Source: a virus
Strand: one strand, 5' to 3'
DNA: 37,403 bases
Virus record (IMG/VR): IMGVR_UViG_3300025132_000114
Location: 1-37,403 of that record
The notes under the pieces: model-generated
Seen by the model: the letters and a program-made list of their open reading frames with translations, nothing else
What the model was told of the DNA's origin: nothing
Database searches by the model: none
Translations under genes and position numbers: made by a program
In this document: one piece after another, positions 16,646 to 27,900 of the stretch
Layout of the letters: each line of letters opens with the position of its first letter
How positions within the stretch are numbered: position 1 is the first letter of the stretch

Positions 16646-17233
16646 ATGACTTGGGAAAAACTAGCAGATAGATGTAATTTATTCATAGACGCAGATAAGA
16701 ATTTATTAATAAATCTACTAAGAGAGGCAGAGGTAGAATTAACAAGAAAAGTAAACATACTAGAGAACGAATACTCTGTAACTGCATTACAAGAGGTAAA
16801 ATTTTATGGTTTACCAGATGATTATAAGTCTATGATTACAGTATTAGTCGAAGGTGACCACAAAAGACCTATGACTGATGATGAATTTTTTTACGACACA
16901 GATAACCAATTACACACAGGAACCCCATCAGGGTACTCTGTTAGAGGTAATAATATATTCTTCTCACAAAGACCTAATAAAGGCGATAAAATTAAAATAG
17001 TATACAACAGTCTAGCACAAGTAGATAAAGACTCTAAACCACATCAATCTAGTCCTGTAATACCTACTGTATACCACAAGGACTTGTGCAACTACGCTAT
17101 TGCGATAGCAGCTGCTAAAGAAATGCCTACAATGTACGATAAACACTGGAACCTTTGGTTAATAAGCATAGAGGATGTAAAGAACGAGATTGCAGATAGA
17201 GAACTACTTTATAATATGAAGGAGGAAATTTAA
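16646..17233 (+). CDS. Putative head-tail adaptor protein (second of two)
   Basis: ATG 16646 has AAGGAGATATTT upstream. The 195-aa protein has an N-terminal helical part (WEKLADRCNLFIDADKNLL), the strand LPDDYKSMITVLVEGDHKR, then GTPSGYSVRGNNIFFSQRP, NKGDKIKIVYNSL, and a C-terminal YHKDLCNYAIAIAAAKE helix. A G-P-x-x-Y...GNxIxFxxxP...I.I.Y core followed by a Cys/Tyr helix is typical of the podovirus adaptor between portal and nozzle. The product stops in a TAATG overlap with the next gene. I am more sure of this adaptor than of the first. Confidence 0.65.
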   Translation: MTWEKLADRCNLFIDADKNLLINLLREAEVELTRKVNILENEYSVTALQEVKFYGLPDDYKSMITVLVEGDHKRPMTDDEFFYDTDNQLHTGTPSGYSVRGNNIFFSQRPNKGDKIKIVYNSLAQVDKDSKPHQSSPVIPTVYHKDLCNYAIAIAAAKEMPTMYDKHWNLWLISIEDVKNEIADRELLYNMKEEI

Positions 17234-17862
17234 TGTCTTTTTTAATACCAGCATTGAATGTTATAGGTAGTATAGCACAGCACAGAAAAAATAAAAAAGC
17301 AATTAATCAAGCTAAGAAGATGACCTCATCTGAAAGAGCGTATAGAGATAGATTGCAAAAAAGGTCTGAGCAAGGCGACCCACAATTTGAGCAAACACGT
17401 AATAGGGTTATGAGTGGTATACGAAATGTAGCACAAGAAGCACAAGGTCAAAATATAAACCAGGCTCTACAGATGGGATTGCAAGATTCTGTTATAGCAC
17501 AGGAGCTTAGATTACGAACAGATTCAGCTACTATGAAACAAATATCAGAGTCTTCACAAGAACTAGCACAAGCTAACCAACAAATTAAAGAACAAGCACA
17601 ATCTGACTTAGATCAGTTTAACCTACAAAGAGATGATAGAATTAGACAGCTTAACTTACAAAGAACACAGAGCAGTAACGCTGCACTTTCTAATATACTA
17701 GGTAGCGTAGGTGATGCAGCTGTAGGTATTATGAATAGAAACAAACCACAGATACAAAGTTTTGGTGGAGGGTATAGCGTAACAAGAGGTGGTAAAACAA
17801 CATTGTTTGCACAGAAAAAAGATGCAAATGGTAATATTACATACGAAGAAGTAAGTCCATAA
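17233..17862 (+). CDS. Internal virion/ejection protein (P22 gp7 or T7 gp14 type)
   Basis: The 209-aa protein starts at a TAATG overlap. The N-terminus MSFLIPALNVIGSIAQHRKN is hydrophobic. The middle (about 60-150) is a Gln/Ala-rich helical stretch (NINQALQMGLQDSVIAQEL, AQANQQIKEQAQSDLDQFN), and the C-terminus has LGSVGDAAVGIMNRNKPQ and a Gly-rich tail. This combination of N-terminal hydrophobic helix and long Gln-rich coil fits the small internal core or ejection proteins that leave the head with the DNA. No enzyme motif is present. Confidence 0.6.
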   Translation: MSFLIPALNVIGSIAQHRKNKKAINQAKKMTSSERAYRDRLQKRSEQGDPQFEQTRNRVMSGIRNVAQEAQGQNINQALQMGLQDSVIAQELRLRTDSATMKQISESSQELAQANQQIKEQAQSDLDQFNLQRDDRIRQLNLQRTQSSNAALSNILGSVGDAAVGIMNRNKPQIQSFGGGYSVTRGGKTTLFAQKKDANGNITYEEVSP

Positions 17863-18594
17863 ATGGCTACTGTTACACTTACAAAAGATATTAGCAACGA
17901 AACTATACAAAAGTTTATGGAGCAAAACGCTAATTTTAAGAAACAAGAGAAAAAAACAGCAGAGCAGCTAAAGTCTGAGCGAGAAAAAAGACAAGCGTAC
18001 ATAGAAGTTAATTATCCAAGTTTTGAAAAATACAAACCCCTTATAGGTAATAAAATAAACCTAGAGGCTAGAATTGGTGATTTAAAGAAAGACCTAGGAA
18101 CCATAGAAAAAAACATAAGAACCAAAATAAAAGATTATTATAAGTCTAATTTACCTGCAAATACACCAATTACTGAAGAAACACCTACAACAATTAAAGA
18201 ACATTTAAATAGTAAGTATTTTAATTTTAATAATTGGTACAACAGTTTAGAAAGATTGGATAAAGAGGAAATAGATTCTTACTATAATACTCTTGAAGAA
18301 TTATATACCTGGAGCTCTCAACCAGAGATAGACGATGAGTTTAGAGATGAGTACACAGAAACACCTGCTGTATTGTTTGATAAAATATTGTTGTCGCAAA
18401 ATGCAACAGGACTAGGTAGTGGAACACAAGCTGAAAAAGCTAATGCACTTATGGCAGCTATACAATGGGAGTATGTAGAATCAAACTCACGTATTAAAAA
18501 ATATAAATTAAACACGGTATACCACTTTAAAAACGGTAGTTTTATGTATGTTGGTGGTGAACCTACAAACATTAAAAGTTGGATAAGACAATAA
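17863..18594 (+). CDS. Putative internal virion protein, 243 aa
   Basis: ATG 17863 directly follows the previous stop. The protein begins with coiled coils (QNANFKKQEKKTAEQLKSER, LEARIGDLKKDLGTIEKN) and ends in a compact region with TGLGSGTQAEKANALMAAIQ and FKNGSFMYVGGEPTN. No domain was recognised. It lies among the ejection-type genes and is translationally coupled to the next by TAATG, so a role in the internal core is likely but unproven. Confidence 0.55.
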   Translation: MATVTLTKDISNETIQKFMEQNANFKKQEKKTAEQLKSEREKRQAYIEVNYPSFEKYKPLIGNKINLEARIGDLKKDLGTIEKNIRTKIKDYYKSNLPANTPITEETPTTIKEHLNSKYFNFNNWYNSLERLDKEEIDSYYNTLEELYTWSSQPEIDDEFRDEYTETPAVLFDKILLSQNATGLGSGTQAEKANALMAAIQWEYVESNSRIKKYKLNTVYHFKNGSFMYVGGEPTNIKSWIRQ

Positions 18595-21500
18595 TGTCAG
18601 TAACAAGATTATACGATATAGGTAAGTACAAAGATATAACTGGTTTAGAAAAAGACCAAAACGAATCGCTAAAGCTGCACTACAATGTTATGGTAGAGCG
18701 ATCAGATGATAAACAAAAAAAGTTCTTAGGTGATTGGAATAACTTTTCTAAAAACTTTACGCATCCTGACTCAGCTGCAACATACGTAGAAAAATTAAGA
18801 GAGGTAGGTGTTGTACAAAAAAACGCAGAATATTACTCAAATATGTACACACCAAGAAAGGTTACAACAGTTGGAGTATCACCAGACTCTGTAATAAAAA
18901 ACTACGAGTTTAAAGACAATGTTATAAAAAAAGAGATAGATGGTGTGGATAGGACTTTTGGTTTAGCTAGAATAGTTAACGATACAACAGATATAGTAAC
19001 TGATAAAAAAACAATAAATTTAATAGATAAAAGTATTGGTGCTGCTAGTGAATTACCTTTGTATTTTCTTATAAACCAAGAAACTCCTATCAATATGGAA
19101 AATATCTTAATAAAGAATTATTCTAACATATTGAGTGGGAAAGGTCTAATAAAAAAAGCAAATAAAAATGTTGTTATTGATGCATTTAGTGAAGGTAAAA
19201 CAAAAAGCACAGAATTAAAACATCCACTAGCATTTAAAAAAGGTGATATAGAGAACACAGATTTAAATCAAACTGAATACGAAGTATACCAAAGTATGCA
19301 ACGTATGAACCATAAATTTGATATAAACCATATAACTGAAAACCCAGAAGATTTTAAAAAAGACATATCAAACAGTTATTTTTTTACAAAAGCACACAAA
19401 GACAAAAGATTTAACAACGATGCAGTTGATGTAAATTTAACAGAACTAAATTCTGAGCTTAAAGACGTTTTAAAAGACTATGTGCAAAACTCTACATACC
19501 CACCAAGCACAAAAGAACTATTACTAAACTTTGTAGAAACAGAGGTTTTAGCAAGTCAAATAAAAGATTTTGGACCTACCTTTGGAACAGATAAAGAAAC
19601 GATGAAGAAAGTAGGAACAAATGGATACTACGATAGAACCTTGTATAATATCTTTGATGAAAACCACGAGCTTAATCAATTTTATTTACCTATAGATATG
19701 AACGGAGATAAAGTTTATACAATAGAAGATGATGAGGCGAGGCAAGATACGTATAATCTTATGAAAAGTTATTTAGAGGACGAAGAAACAAAACACCTTG
19801 TGCCTAAATATTTATTAAATAAAAAAGGGCAACTAAAAAACTTTACAACTAACCCAAACCTTAAATATTATTTACCAGGTTCAGCACCTGTAACAGACAT
19901 AGAAAAAGATGAGATGTTTGACCAAAGACAAGATATTTTAAATTTTTTAAAACAAGACCCAGAGCTTGTAGGTACACTGAAAACAATATACGAGAAATAT
20001 GAGAGTACACGTAGTAACGAATACTACAATAACAACGTAAGGCAAATGCTAAAAAAAGAGTCAGATAATTTTGCAGAGGCACAGTATAACAAAATAATAG
20101 GTCACTTACAAAAAAATAACTTTTTAGCAGAAGGCTTTGCTTACGTTGACACAGAAACAAAAGAAATAGTAACACCTGACAATTTAGAAAAGATAACAAA
20201 ACAATACAGCGAGTTAGCGTATTATAGGGAAAATATTGATCAGTTAAACAATATAATAGAAGGTAGAAAGTTAGGTATGGATGACCCTATGTACAGAGGC
20301 ACTAAAACTGTGCTTGAGGCTTTTGCTGCTGGTGCAGATGCATTTACAGGAGGCTTATCCACAGCAGCTCTTGAAATGTTGCCAAAAGAGATGAGAGATA
20401 TTTATTTACAAGCAAAGGACGTAAGAACTTTTCACAGTTCTATGATGGAAACATACCCACACTACAAGAAGTGGGTCAAGGCTAATCAAAGCAACCTACA
20501 TAAAAGTACAGATGTAGGTATAGATGGCAGTGCAGTAGCCTTAAATGTAGCAGGTTTTATGAAATTTATGAAAGGTGTTAACAAGTATGGTAACCCACTT
20601 GTTCCAGGATTAGGTTCAAAAATGTCACTACAAACTCGTCAGATGCTTAAATCAGGAGCAATATTCTCTGGATATAACGCAGTTACTAGCACCTTTAACC
20701 CTGATATACCTATTGGATTTTATAAAGAAAGAACGCAAACAGGTTACAGCGACTACGCTTGGAACGATAGTGCTAAGGACTATATGCTTAAAATAGGACC
20801 ACAAACACTTACATCTTTTGCTTTTGGTATGTTATTTCCTAAACTACAAAATGTGGGTGGAAATGTTAATACTGTTGGTATGGCACAGATGGGCAAAGAA
20901 GACCCAATGGCTACATTTAAAGCAGCTACAACATTTTTAACACAGGTAGGGGTTCTTACAGGTGGTACTACAGGTGAGCAATTAATTGCACAATCGATGA
21001 TAAACTACACTAACCAATTTACAGATGACTACCAGGGAGAGCCTGTAAGTCTACAACAAGCGTTTAGTATGGGAGTAGAACAAATATTTGAAGATGGTGA
21101 AGGTAACTTTGACCCATCTAACTTAGCAGCTAACGCAACATTTATGTTTTTCTTGCACGGTACAGGTAATTATAAAAGATTTGATTTTAGAAAAAACAAA
21201 AAAGTATTAGACGATTTATATAAAAACAAAGTAGACTTTGAAGTAGCACCTGGTGGACAGGTAAAAAAAGCACCACCTATTTCTGTTAAAGAATATACAG
21301 CACGTGAGAACTATGTTAACGCAGAGAGGCACAAACTTATGGTAGATTGGGCAGATGAGATAGTGAAAAACCACGAGGTACCTGCTTGGGTAAAAAAAGG
21401 GTACAAAGGCACTCCTGATGAAAATCAAGCTGTATATAATTGGTTTAGAAATTATTACCAAAAACCTGATGTATTATTTAGTAAAATACAAGAATTATTA

Positions 21501-21977
21501 GTTAAATTTGAAGGTAAGAAAATAGCTATACCTGTAGAGCAAAAAGGAACAGGAAAAATTACAAACTTAATAGTAGATTACAGAAAACCTAAAAAAACAG
21601 AAAAGGGTATTATTGGTGACGAAAATAACCCAGCAGCTAAAGATGCATCTTATGAATATTTTACAAAAAATTTAAGAGAACTTAGAGATAGATATGAGCA
21701 AGTTTACAACGCATACAGACAAGACCCTACAAAGGTAGATATAAAACAAATGCAAGATGCCTACGATGAGGTGATGGATATGTACTACACTAACTTATTT
21801 ATACACGGTGATTACAAGAGCATTCCTGATCCACAATCTAGAAAGGCTACATACAGAGTAGTAAACATAGGTGGAAAGGAATATTTATACGACCCACTTA
21901 CAGGATTAAGAGACAATTTGCCACCAGAGCTTAAGATAACTAGGGAGTTTGGTGGATTAGGAGATAAAGTAGAATAA
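18594..21977 (+). CDS. Large internal virion protein, 1127 aa
   Basis: I chose ATG 18594 (TAATG overlap) over an in-frame TTG at 18579. The first ~580 residues are helical and charged. From about 590 to 830 there are several weakly hydrophobic stretches (TVLEAFAAGADAFTGG, GSAVALNVAGFMKFMKG-like, KIGPQTLTSFAFGMLFPK, FLTQVGVLTGGTTGEQL) that may insert into membrane. The last ~300 residues are polar again and end in a YLYDPLTGLRD segment. Large size, hydrophobic middle and position among ejection genes suggest a T7 gp15/gp16-like role in moving DNA into the cell. No catalytic motif was recognised. Confidence 0.55.
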   Translation: MSVTRLYDIGKYKDITGLEKDQNESLKLHYNVMVERSDDKQKKFLGDWNNFSKNFTHPDSAATYVEKLREVGVVQKNAEYYSNMYTPRKVTTVGVSPDSVIKNYEFKDNVIKKEIDGVDRTFGLARIVNDTTDIVTDKKTINLIDKSIGAASELPLYFLINQETPINMENILIKNYSNILSGKGLIKKANKNVVIDAFSEGKTKSTELKHPLAFKKGDIENTDLNQTEYEVYQSMQRMNHKFDINHITENPEDFKKDISNSYFFTKAHKDKRFNNDAVDVNLTELNSELKDVLKDYVQNSTYPPSTKELLLNFVETEVLASQIKDFGPTFGTDKETMKKVGTNGYYDRTLYNIFDENHELNQFYLPIDMNGDKVYTIEDDEARQDTYNLMKSYLEDEETKHLVPKYLLNKKGQLKNFTTNPNLKYYLPGSAPVTDIEKDEMFDQRQDILNFLKQDPELVGTLKTIYEKYESTRSNEYYNNNVRQMLKKESDNFAEAQYNKIIGHLQKNNFLAEGFAYVDTETKEIVTPDNLEKITKQYSELAYYRENIDQLNNIIEGRKLGMDDPMYRGTKTVLEAFAAGADAFTGGLSTAALEMLPKEMRDIYLQAKDVRTFHSSMMETYPHYKKWVKANQSNLHKSTDVGIDGSAVALNVAGFMKFMKGVNKYGNPLVPGLGSKMSLQTRQMLKSGAIFSGYNAVTSTFNPDIPIGFYKERTQTGYSDYAWNDSAKDYMLKIGPQTLTSFAFGMLFPKLQNVGGNVNTVGMAQMGKEDPMATFKAATTFLTQVGVLTGGTTGEQLIAQSMINYTNQFTDDYQGEPVSLQQAFSMGVEQIFEDGEGNFDPSNLAANATFMFFLHGTGNYKRFDFRKNKKVLDDLYKNKVDFEVAPGGQVKKAPPISVKEYTARENYVNAERHKLMVDWADEIVKNHEVPAWVKKGYKGTPDENQAVYNWFRNYYQKPDVLFSKIQELLVKFEGKKIAIPVEQKGTGKITNLIVDYRKPKKTEKGIIGDENNPAAKDASYEYFTKNLRELRDRYEQVYNAYRQDPTKVDIKQMQDAYDEVMDMYYTNLFIHGDYKSIPDPQSRKATYRVVNIGGKEYLYDPLTGLRDNLPPELKITREFGGLGDKVE

Positions 21978-24900
21978 TGTCAAAAAGACCCTTAAAATCA
22001 ACGTATAACTACAAACCACAAACAGCTAAAAGACCTACAAAGCTAGAGGACTTAGGTAGCTTTGATTATGATGCGTTTCCTAACGTAAAACCAATAAACG
22101 ATTTTAGAGCAGATATTAATGGTCAAGAGTATTTAGTATTTGAGGTAGATGGTACGTGGTACAAAGAACCGTTAAATATAGAAGAACAATCCTACGATAC
22201 ACCTGATGTAAACGTATTTGAGAACCAATCTGGTATAGATGCAATAAATAAAAACAACAACTTTAATAACCCACTTAATGTAGGCGTAGATGACTACGCA
22301 CCTTTTAACGCAAACGAACTACCTACAGATGAAAGTAATTTAGGGTTAGAGCAAGAAGGTATAGGCTTTTTAAAAGAAGAAGGTCTAGCACCAACACACC
22401 TAGAAAATATACACGAGCACAACAGAAATTTGACTTACACCGATAACTTATCTATTAAGTTTATGGATAACGATTTAGTAGAGGTATTTACAGAGGATAA
22501 TGTAGATCAGCAAATAGTAGTACAACCAGATGGCAGGGAGATGCTAGTAGAAACAATAGCTGACTACCCTGTAGGTGCACTAGACAATTTTTTAATAAAA
22601 GAAGGAGACCCTCAGTATGAGCCAGGAAAAAGAAATTGGCGTATCCCAATCGCAGCAGAAAACTATGAACCAGACCCCAAAAACCCGTTACAAACTAAAG
22701 TTACCTTATCTAGAAACTCTGGCATTGGAGATTACATCGAAGATGCGATTGTTGAACCAGTCTTACAAGGGATTAGGGCAACAGAGCCAGAAGTCTACAA
22801 AAGACTCTCAGATTGGGCAGATGGACAAATTACAAAATTCAGAGAAAGGCTAGGTATACAATTATACGGAACAAACGAACTAATAAGTAAATTATACACA
22901 GCACAAAGACTAGGTCATAAAAGTCAAGATGTAATGGACGTGTTTGAAAAAACAGGCTTGTTGTTACCAAGCGATTTAGTTGATATATTAGATAGCATAG
23001 TAACTACATCTAGAGAAGGACGTACTAATATAGAGGTTTTAAAGAATGGTCCTGATCACATAAACCAAATACCTGCATCTAACAAAATACTAGAAACAGA
23101 CGCACCTGAAGGAAAGCCTGTAAGATATTCTATTAAGGATATGAAGAAAGAAGACAGACAGCGTATGGTTAATAGTGGTAGAGCAGGAGGTTTTATAGGC
23201 AAGGACCCTGTAACCTGGAGACACGCAGCAAAGGAAATAGAACCTTATCACGAGATACTTGACTATGGTGCAGGTAAAAATGCAAGGCAAACTAAAAAAT
23301 ATCAAGCAGAGGGTTTTAACGTCAATGCCTGGGATTTACCTGAGAACCAAGCAACTACCTTACACGACCCACAAGCATTAAGAAAGAGATACGATTACGT
23401 AGTAGCTAGTAACGTAATAAATGTGCAACCAAACATAAGCTCAGTTAAGAATGTATTAGATGAGATATACAGTGTAACAAACCCAGGGGGTAAGGTTGTT
23501 TTAAACTTTCCTAGCTCCCCACGCAATAGCAATCTTACACCAGCTGGGTTAGAGAAAATGCTTAACAGAATATTTGAGGGTGTTAGGAAAGTAGATGGAA
23601 CCACATCTAGTCCTGTATTTGAAGCTAGACGTAGAGTTAAGGGAGTACGTAAAAAAGAACAAGTAGCTGAAATGTTAGATAAGATAGTTGATATAGATTA
23701 TAAGAACGATTTAGAGGTTGAAAATTATGCAGTAGCACAAGCTATGAACGATATAGTAACATTGCTCGAAGACCCTACTTTTAGATTAAACGACCAACTA
23801 GAATGGTACGGAGAAGAAATATCTGATGCTATGGATATTGTATCTCTAGAGCCAGGTATGCAGATAATAAAAGAAAAGCCAGAATATGAAATGTTATTTA
23901 AAACATTACTTGGTATTACAAGTCAAGGTATTGGACCTATGGCACAATTCCAGTGGTCTGTAGATTTAACAAAACACTTTATAAAAACAGACAAATTTAG
24001 ATACGGTAAAAACACAAGTGGAAAAACTGTTTTAAAGGCAAAAAATTTAGAAAACGAATTAAATACTGTAGGTGTATTAGCAGGAGGTGTTGTTGCTACA
24101 CAAGCAAAAAGAATAGAAACTTTAATAAACGAATTTGGAATCCAAGGTGCTATGGACTGGATGGTAACACCTATAACTGGTTATGGAATAAAAGATTGGA
24201 GCGTATCTAATGGTTTTTCAATACCTGGTCATATTAAAAAAAATAAATCAACTTTAGAAAAAACTTACTATGGTGCAAATATGTTTGGTCCAAAGATAGG
24301 CAGGTATATCTTAGGTATTTATGGATTTGACTCTGAAGCTGTGTATGATCAGTGGTGGACATCTACTTGGAGACGTTGGTTAGGCAAGATGTTTAGAGTT
24401 AATAAAGAAGGTGAGTTTATTTTAGACAAAAAGGGTGAAAAAATAATACGTCAATCGCCTGAAGGTCAAGAAATTATAATAATGGATAAAGTAATAGATA
24501 GAGTTGCAAATGCACTATCAAAAGAGTTAAATTATCCTTTTACAAGAATGCAAATACAAGCACTTTTATGGGAGTATGAAAAGGTTTTATGGGAAAACCT
24601 AGGACAGAAACCAGAGCTTAGTGTTAATTATAAAAACGCAGCTATGATAAGAGCTGAAAGGTTAGGTTACGCAGATGAATATGCCACATCCCAAAGTCTT
24701 AGAGACGCTATTAAAGCTAAGGTCAGAAATTTCTATAGAACCAGCGAAGCTGTCAAAAGCATTGAAGAAGGCGTTAAAACAGGAAGGGTTAGAAACTTAC
24801 TTAAGAAAAGATACTCCTTCAAAGTAAAAAGTTCTACAGATGTAGAAAACGTAGACCCTCTAGAATCTCCAATATATTACCCACAACTACAAAAGGTATT

Positions 24901-27900
24901 ACCTAGATTAATAGAAGACAATGTAAGTATACCTAAAAACAAATTTATAAAAACCTTAAAAGACTTAGGTGTCTCTAAGCTAGAGATATCTGATCTTGAA
25001 ATAAAAGATTTTATTAAAGAAAATAAAGGTGATACTATAAATCTTGACGATTTTCAAATACATTTTGATATTTTAGCTAACTTATCTATAGAGTCAACAA
25101 TTACTGGCGAAACTTATAAAGATTGGTTAAAAAGGATGAAAAAAGATTGGAATCTTGAAGAATCTGATATCCCTGTAAATGTTAGAGAGTCGTTTTCAAA
25201 AATATATACTAAGGTTTTTATGATATCCTCAGACAATCTTCTTACAAAATCAAGGGTAACATTTAGTTTACATAGAACAAAAAAAGGTGAAAAGATTGCA
25301 ATTTTAGATGGTATAGAGTCAGTTGCTAAAGACACACAAACTATGATAGATATGTTAGACGGTGAAGTTATAGCAACAAAAAAAATGCAGGAAAACACTA
25401 ATAATGTTTCAAAAATTTCAGTAAAAGAATATTTAAGACAGGCTACACAAGCAGGTGCAGATTATGTTTATGTGAAAAACAACTTAGAAAATGCAAACAC
25501 AAATATTATAAGAGATGAATTGTTTAAATATTTAGGTGACAAGATTGTACCAGAGAAAGAGGTAGAGGTAGATTTTAAACCTAGAAAATTATACCACGGT
25601 ACATACGCTGAATTTGATAACTTTAATATGGAATATGGAGATATAGGGTTGCATTTTGGAACTACTAGACAAGCACTAGACAGATTATCTAATTTAGATA
25701 CAGAGGGTCTGATAAAAAAATATCCAAATAGATTAATAAAAGTAGAACTAAATATTAAAAACCCACTACGTATGAAAGATATTGGGGGTTGGAACGAGTT
25801 AGAAGACTTTATGGAAACAATAGAAAATTTAGATGGAGTAGATGTAGACGCTTTAGATTTTTTTAACTACGAGGATTACGACCTATCTTTCGATGGGTTT
25901 AGAAGGTTTTTAATTGATCAGGGATATGATGGAATTGTATATAGAAACGATTATGAAGGAGTAAGAGAAGATAAAGATGCAACAGCCTCTTTATTAGAAT
26001 CTGATCCAGAGTTTTACGAAGGAACTACTGTACAGGATGAATCTTCTAAGTCTGACTCTTATATAGCTTTCGATAAAAGTCAAATAACTATTATAGATGA
26101 GCTAAGAGACCCACTTATTTTAAAGAACACATACACTCACCCTAAAAAACGATTTAGTATGAAAATAAGCGATGACGCTACACCACCTCCAAAAGAGGTA
26201 TATGTAGATAAAACAGATAGTGATTTACCTACCTGGAAGAAAGACGCACTAACCATAACTAGGAATAACTTAAATAGTATTAAGAAAACAGGTGGGTTTA
26301 CAAAAGACTTACTAGAAACTATAGACACTAGATTAAAATTAATAGCACCTAACCTAGAAAGCAAACTTAGAAAGTTTGAAATGGAACTAGGAATACAAAC
26401 AAACGAAAATCTTTTAAAACTTGCAAACTTTAAAGATAAAGTATTAGACAAGCTGTCAAAAGAAAAAAGATTACAATTAGAGTTAGCACTAGTTAACGCA
26501 GATGAAAGTATGGTAATTGACGTAATAAACGATTTACCTGATCAAGTATCAATAAATGCGTTCCAAGCTATAGAAGATTATAGAGAAATGTTAGACGAGT
26601 TTCATCAAAGAGCTCTCAACACAGGTTATGATATAGGATTTAGAAATTATTATTTCCCAAGAAGGGTTAAAGATTTAGATGGATTACTTACATTATTAAA
26701 TAAAAATAATCCAAGGTCTTCTGGCGTTATAACACAAGCTATTGCAGAAAAAGAAAGAAACTTAGGTAGGTCGTTAGATGATGATGAGCGTAGAGGATTC
26801 ATATCAAATATGATTAGAGGTTTCAATGTGATTGCTGGTAAACCTGGAAACTTAAAAGATAGAAGAATAGAGCATATTGATATGGAGATGTATAAAAACT
26901 ATTACGAAGATTTTTTAACTGCTAACGAAAAATACATTACAGGTATGGTTAGAACTATAAAAAGACAAGAGTTTTTTGGTAAAGGTGACGATAACGTAGA
27001 CGATATAGGAGGAGCAGTAGCAAGGTGGATGGGACAAGGGCAGTCTCCTGAAGAAATAGATAAGTCCAGTATGTTCAAACAACCTATAAATAAAGATGAT
27101 TCTCTTGATATGGAAGAACCTATTATACCACCAAACATAACACCTGATGAACAACAGCAAATTATAGATATATTAAGAGCTCGATTTAATTTTAGAGCAG
27201 CACACGGATTTGTTTCACCTATGAAAAATGTTTTATATGCTATGACTATGGGTAAAATAACATCTGCAATGCAACAGTTTGGAGATACTGCTTGGTCTTT
27301 TCATAGTGCAGGTTTTACACCTACAATAAAAGCAATATTACAAACACTTGTACGTAAAAACATATTAACTAAAGAAGATTTAGGTATAGAAAGAATTGCA
27401 GCTGAATTTAATAGAGTTGATAAGACAGGAAAAGCATTAGACTTTATATTTAAGGCAGTAGGTCTTGATGCTATGGATAGGTTAGGTAAAGAAACTTTAG
27501 TACAAGCTGAGTACGATAAAATGCGTAAACAAGCTAAAATAATATCAACAGGTAAATCTAGTTTTGTTTTAGATGAACAAAAGAAAAGAAACTTTTATGT
27601 TAAGCTATTACAAACATTTGAGTCTGAGCAAGTAGCTGATCAAGTAATCAAAGATTTATCCGAAGATAAGATGACAGAAGATATTAAGTTTTTAATGTTC
27701 TGTAGGTTATGCGATGTGCAACCAGTGACACAATCACAGGTACCTGTTAAATATTTAGACTCACCTAATGGAAGGATTGGTTATCAGCTAAAAACTTTTA
27801 CACTTAAACAATTTGATAATTATAGAAGAACAGGCACAATAAGAATGTCTAATGGACTATCTTTAATGGACGAAGGTAGAAAACAAAAAGAAGAAGGTGA

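Noticed and set aside
22617-22853. 78-codon + frame inside the giant gene
   Set aside because: It begins with ATG but is Gln/Lys-rich noise in another frame of the 2293-aa protein, with no supporting context.
26902-27160. Two overlapping - strand frames of about 80 codons
   Set aside because: They overlap each other opposite the giant gene and have the Leu/Phe/Ser-rich composition of antisense frames.
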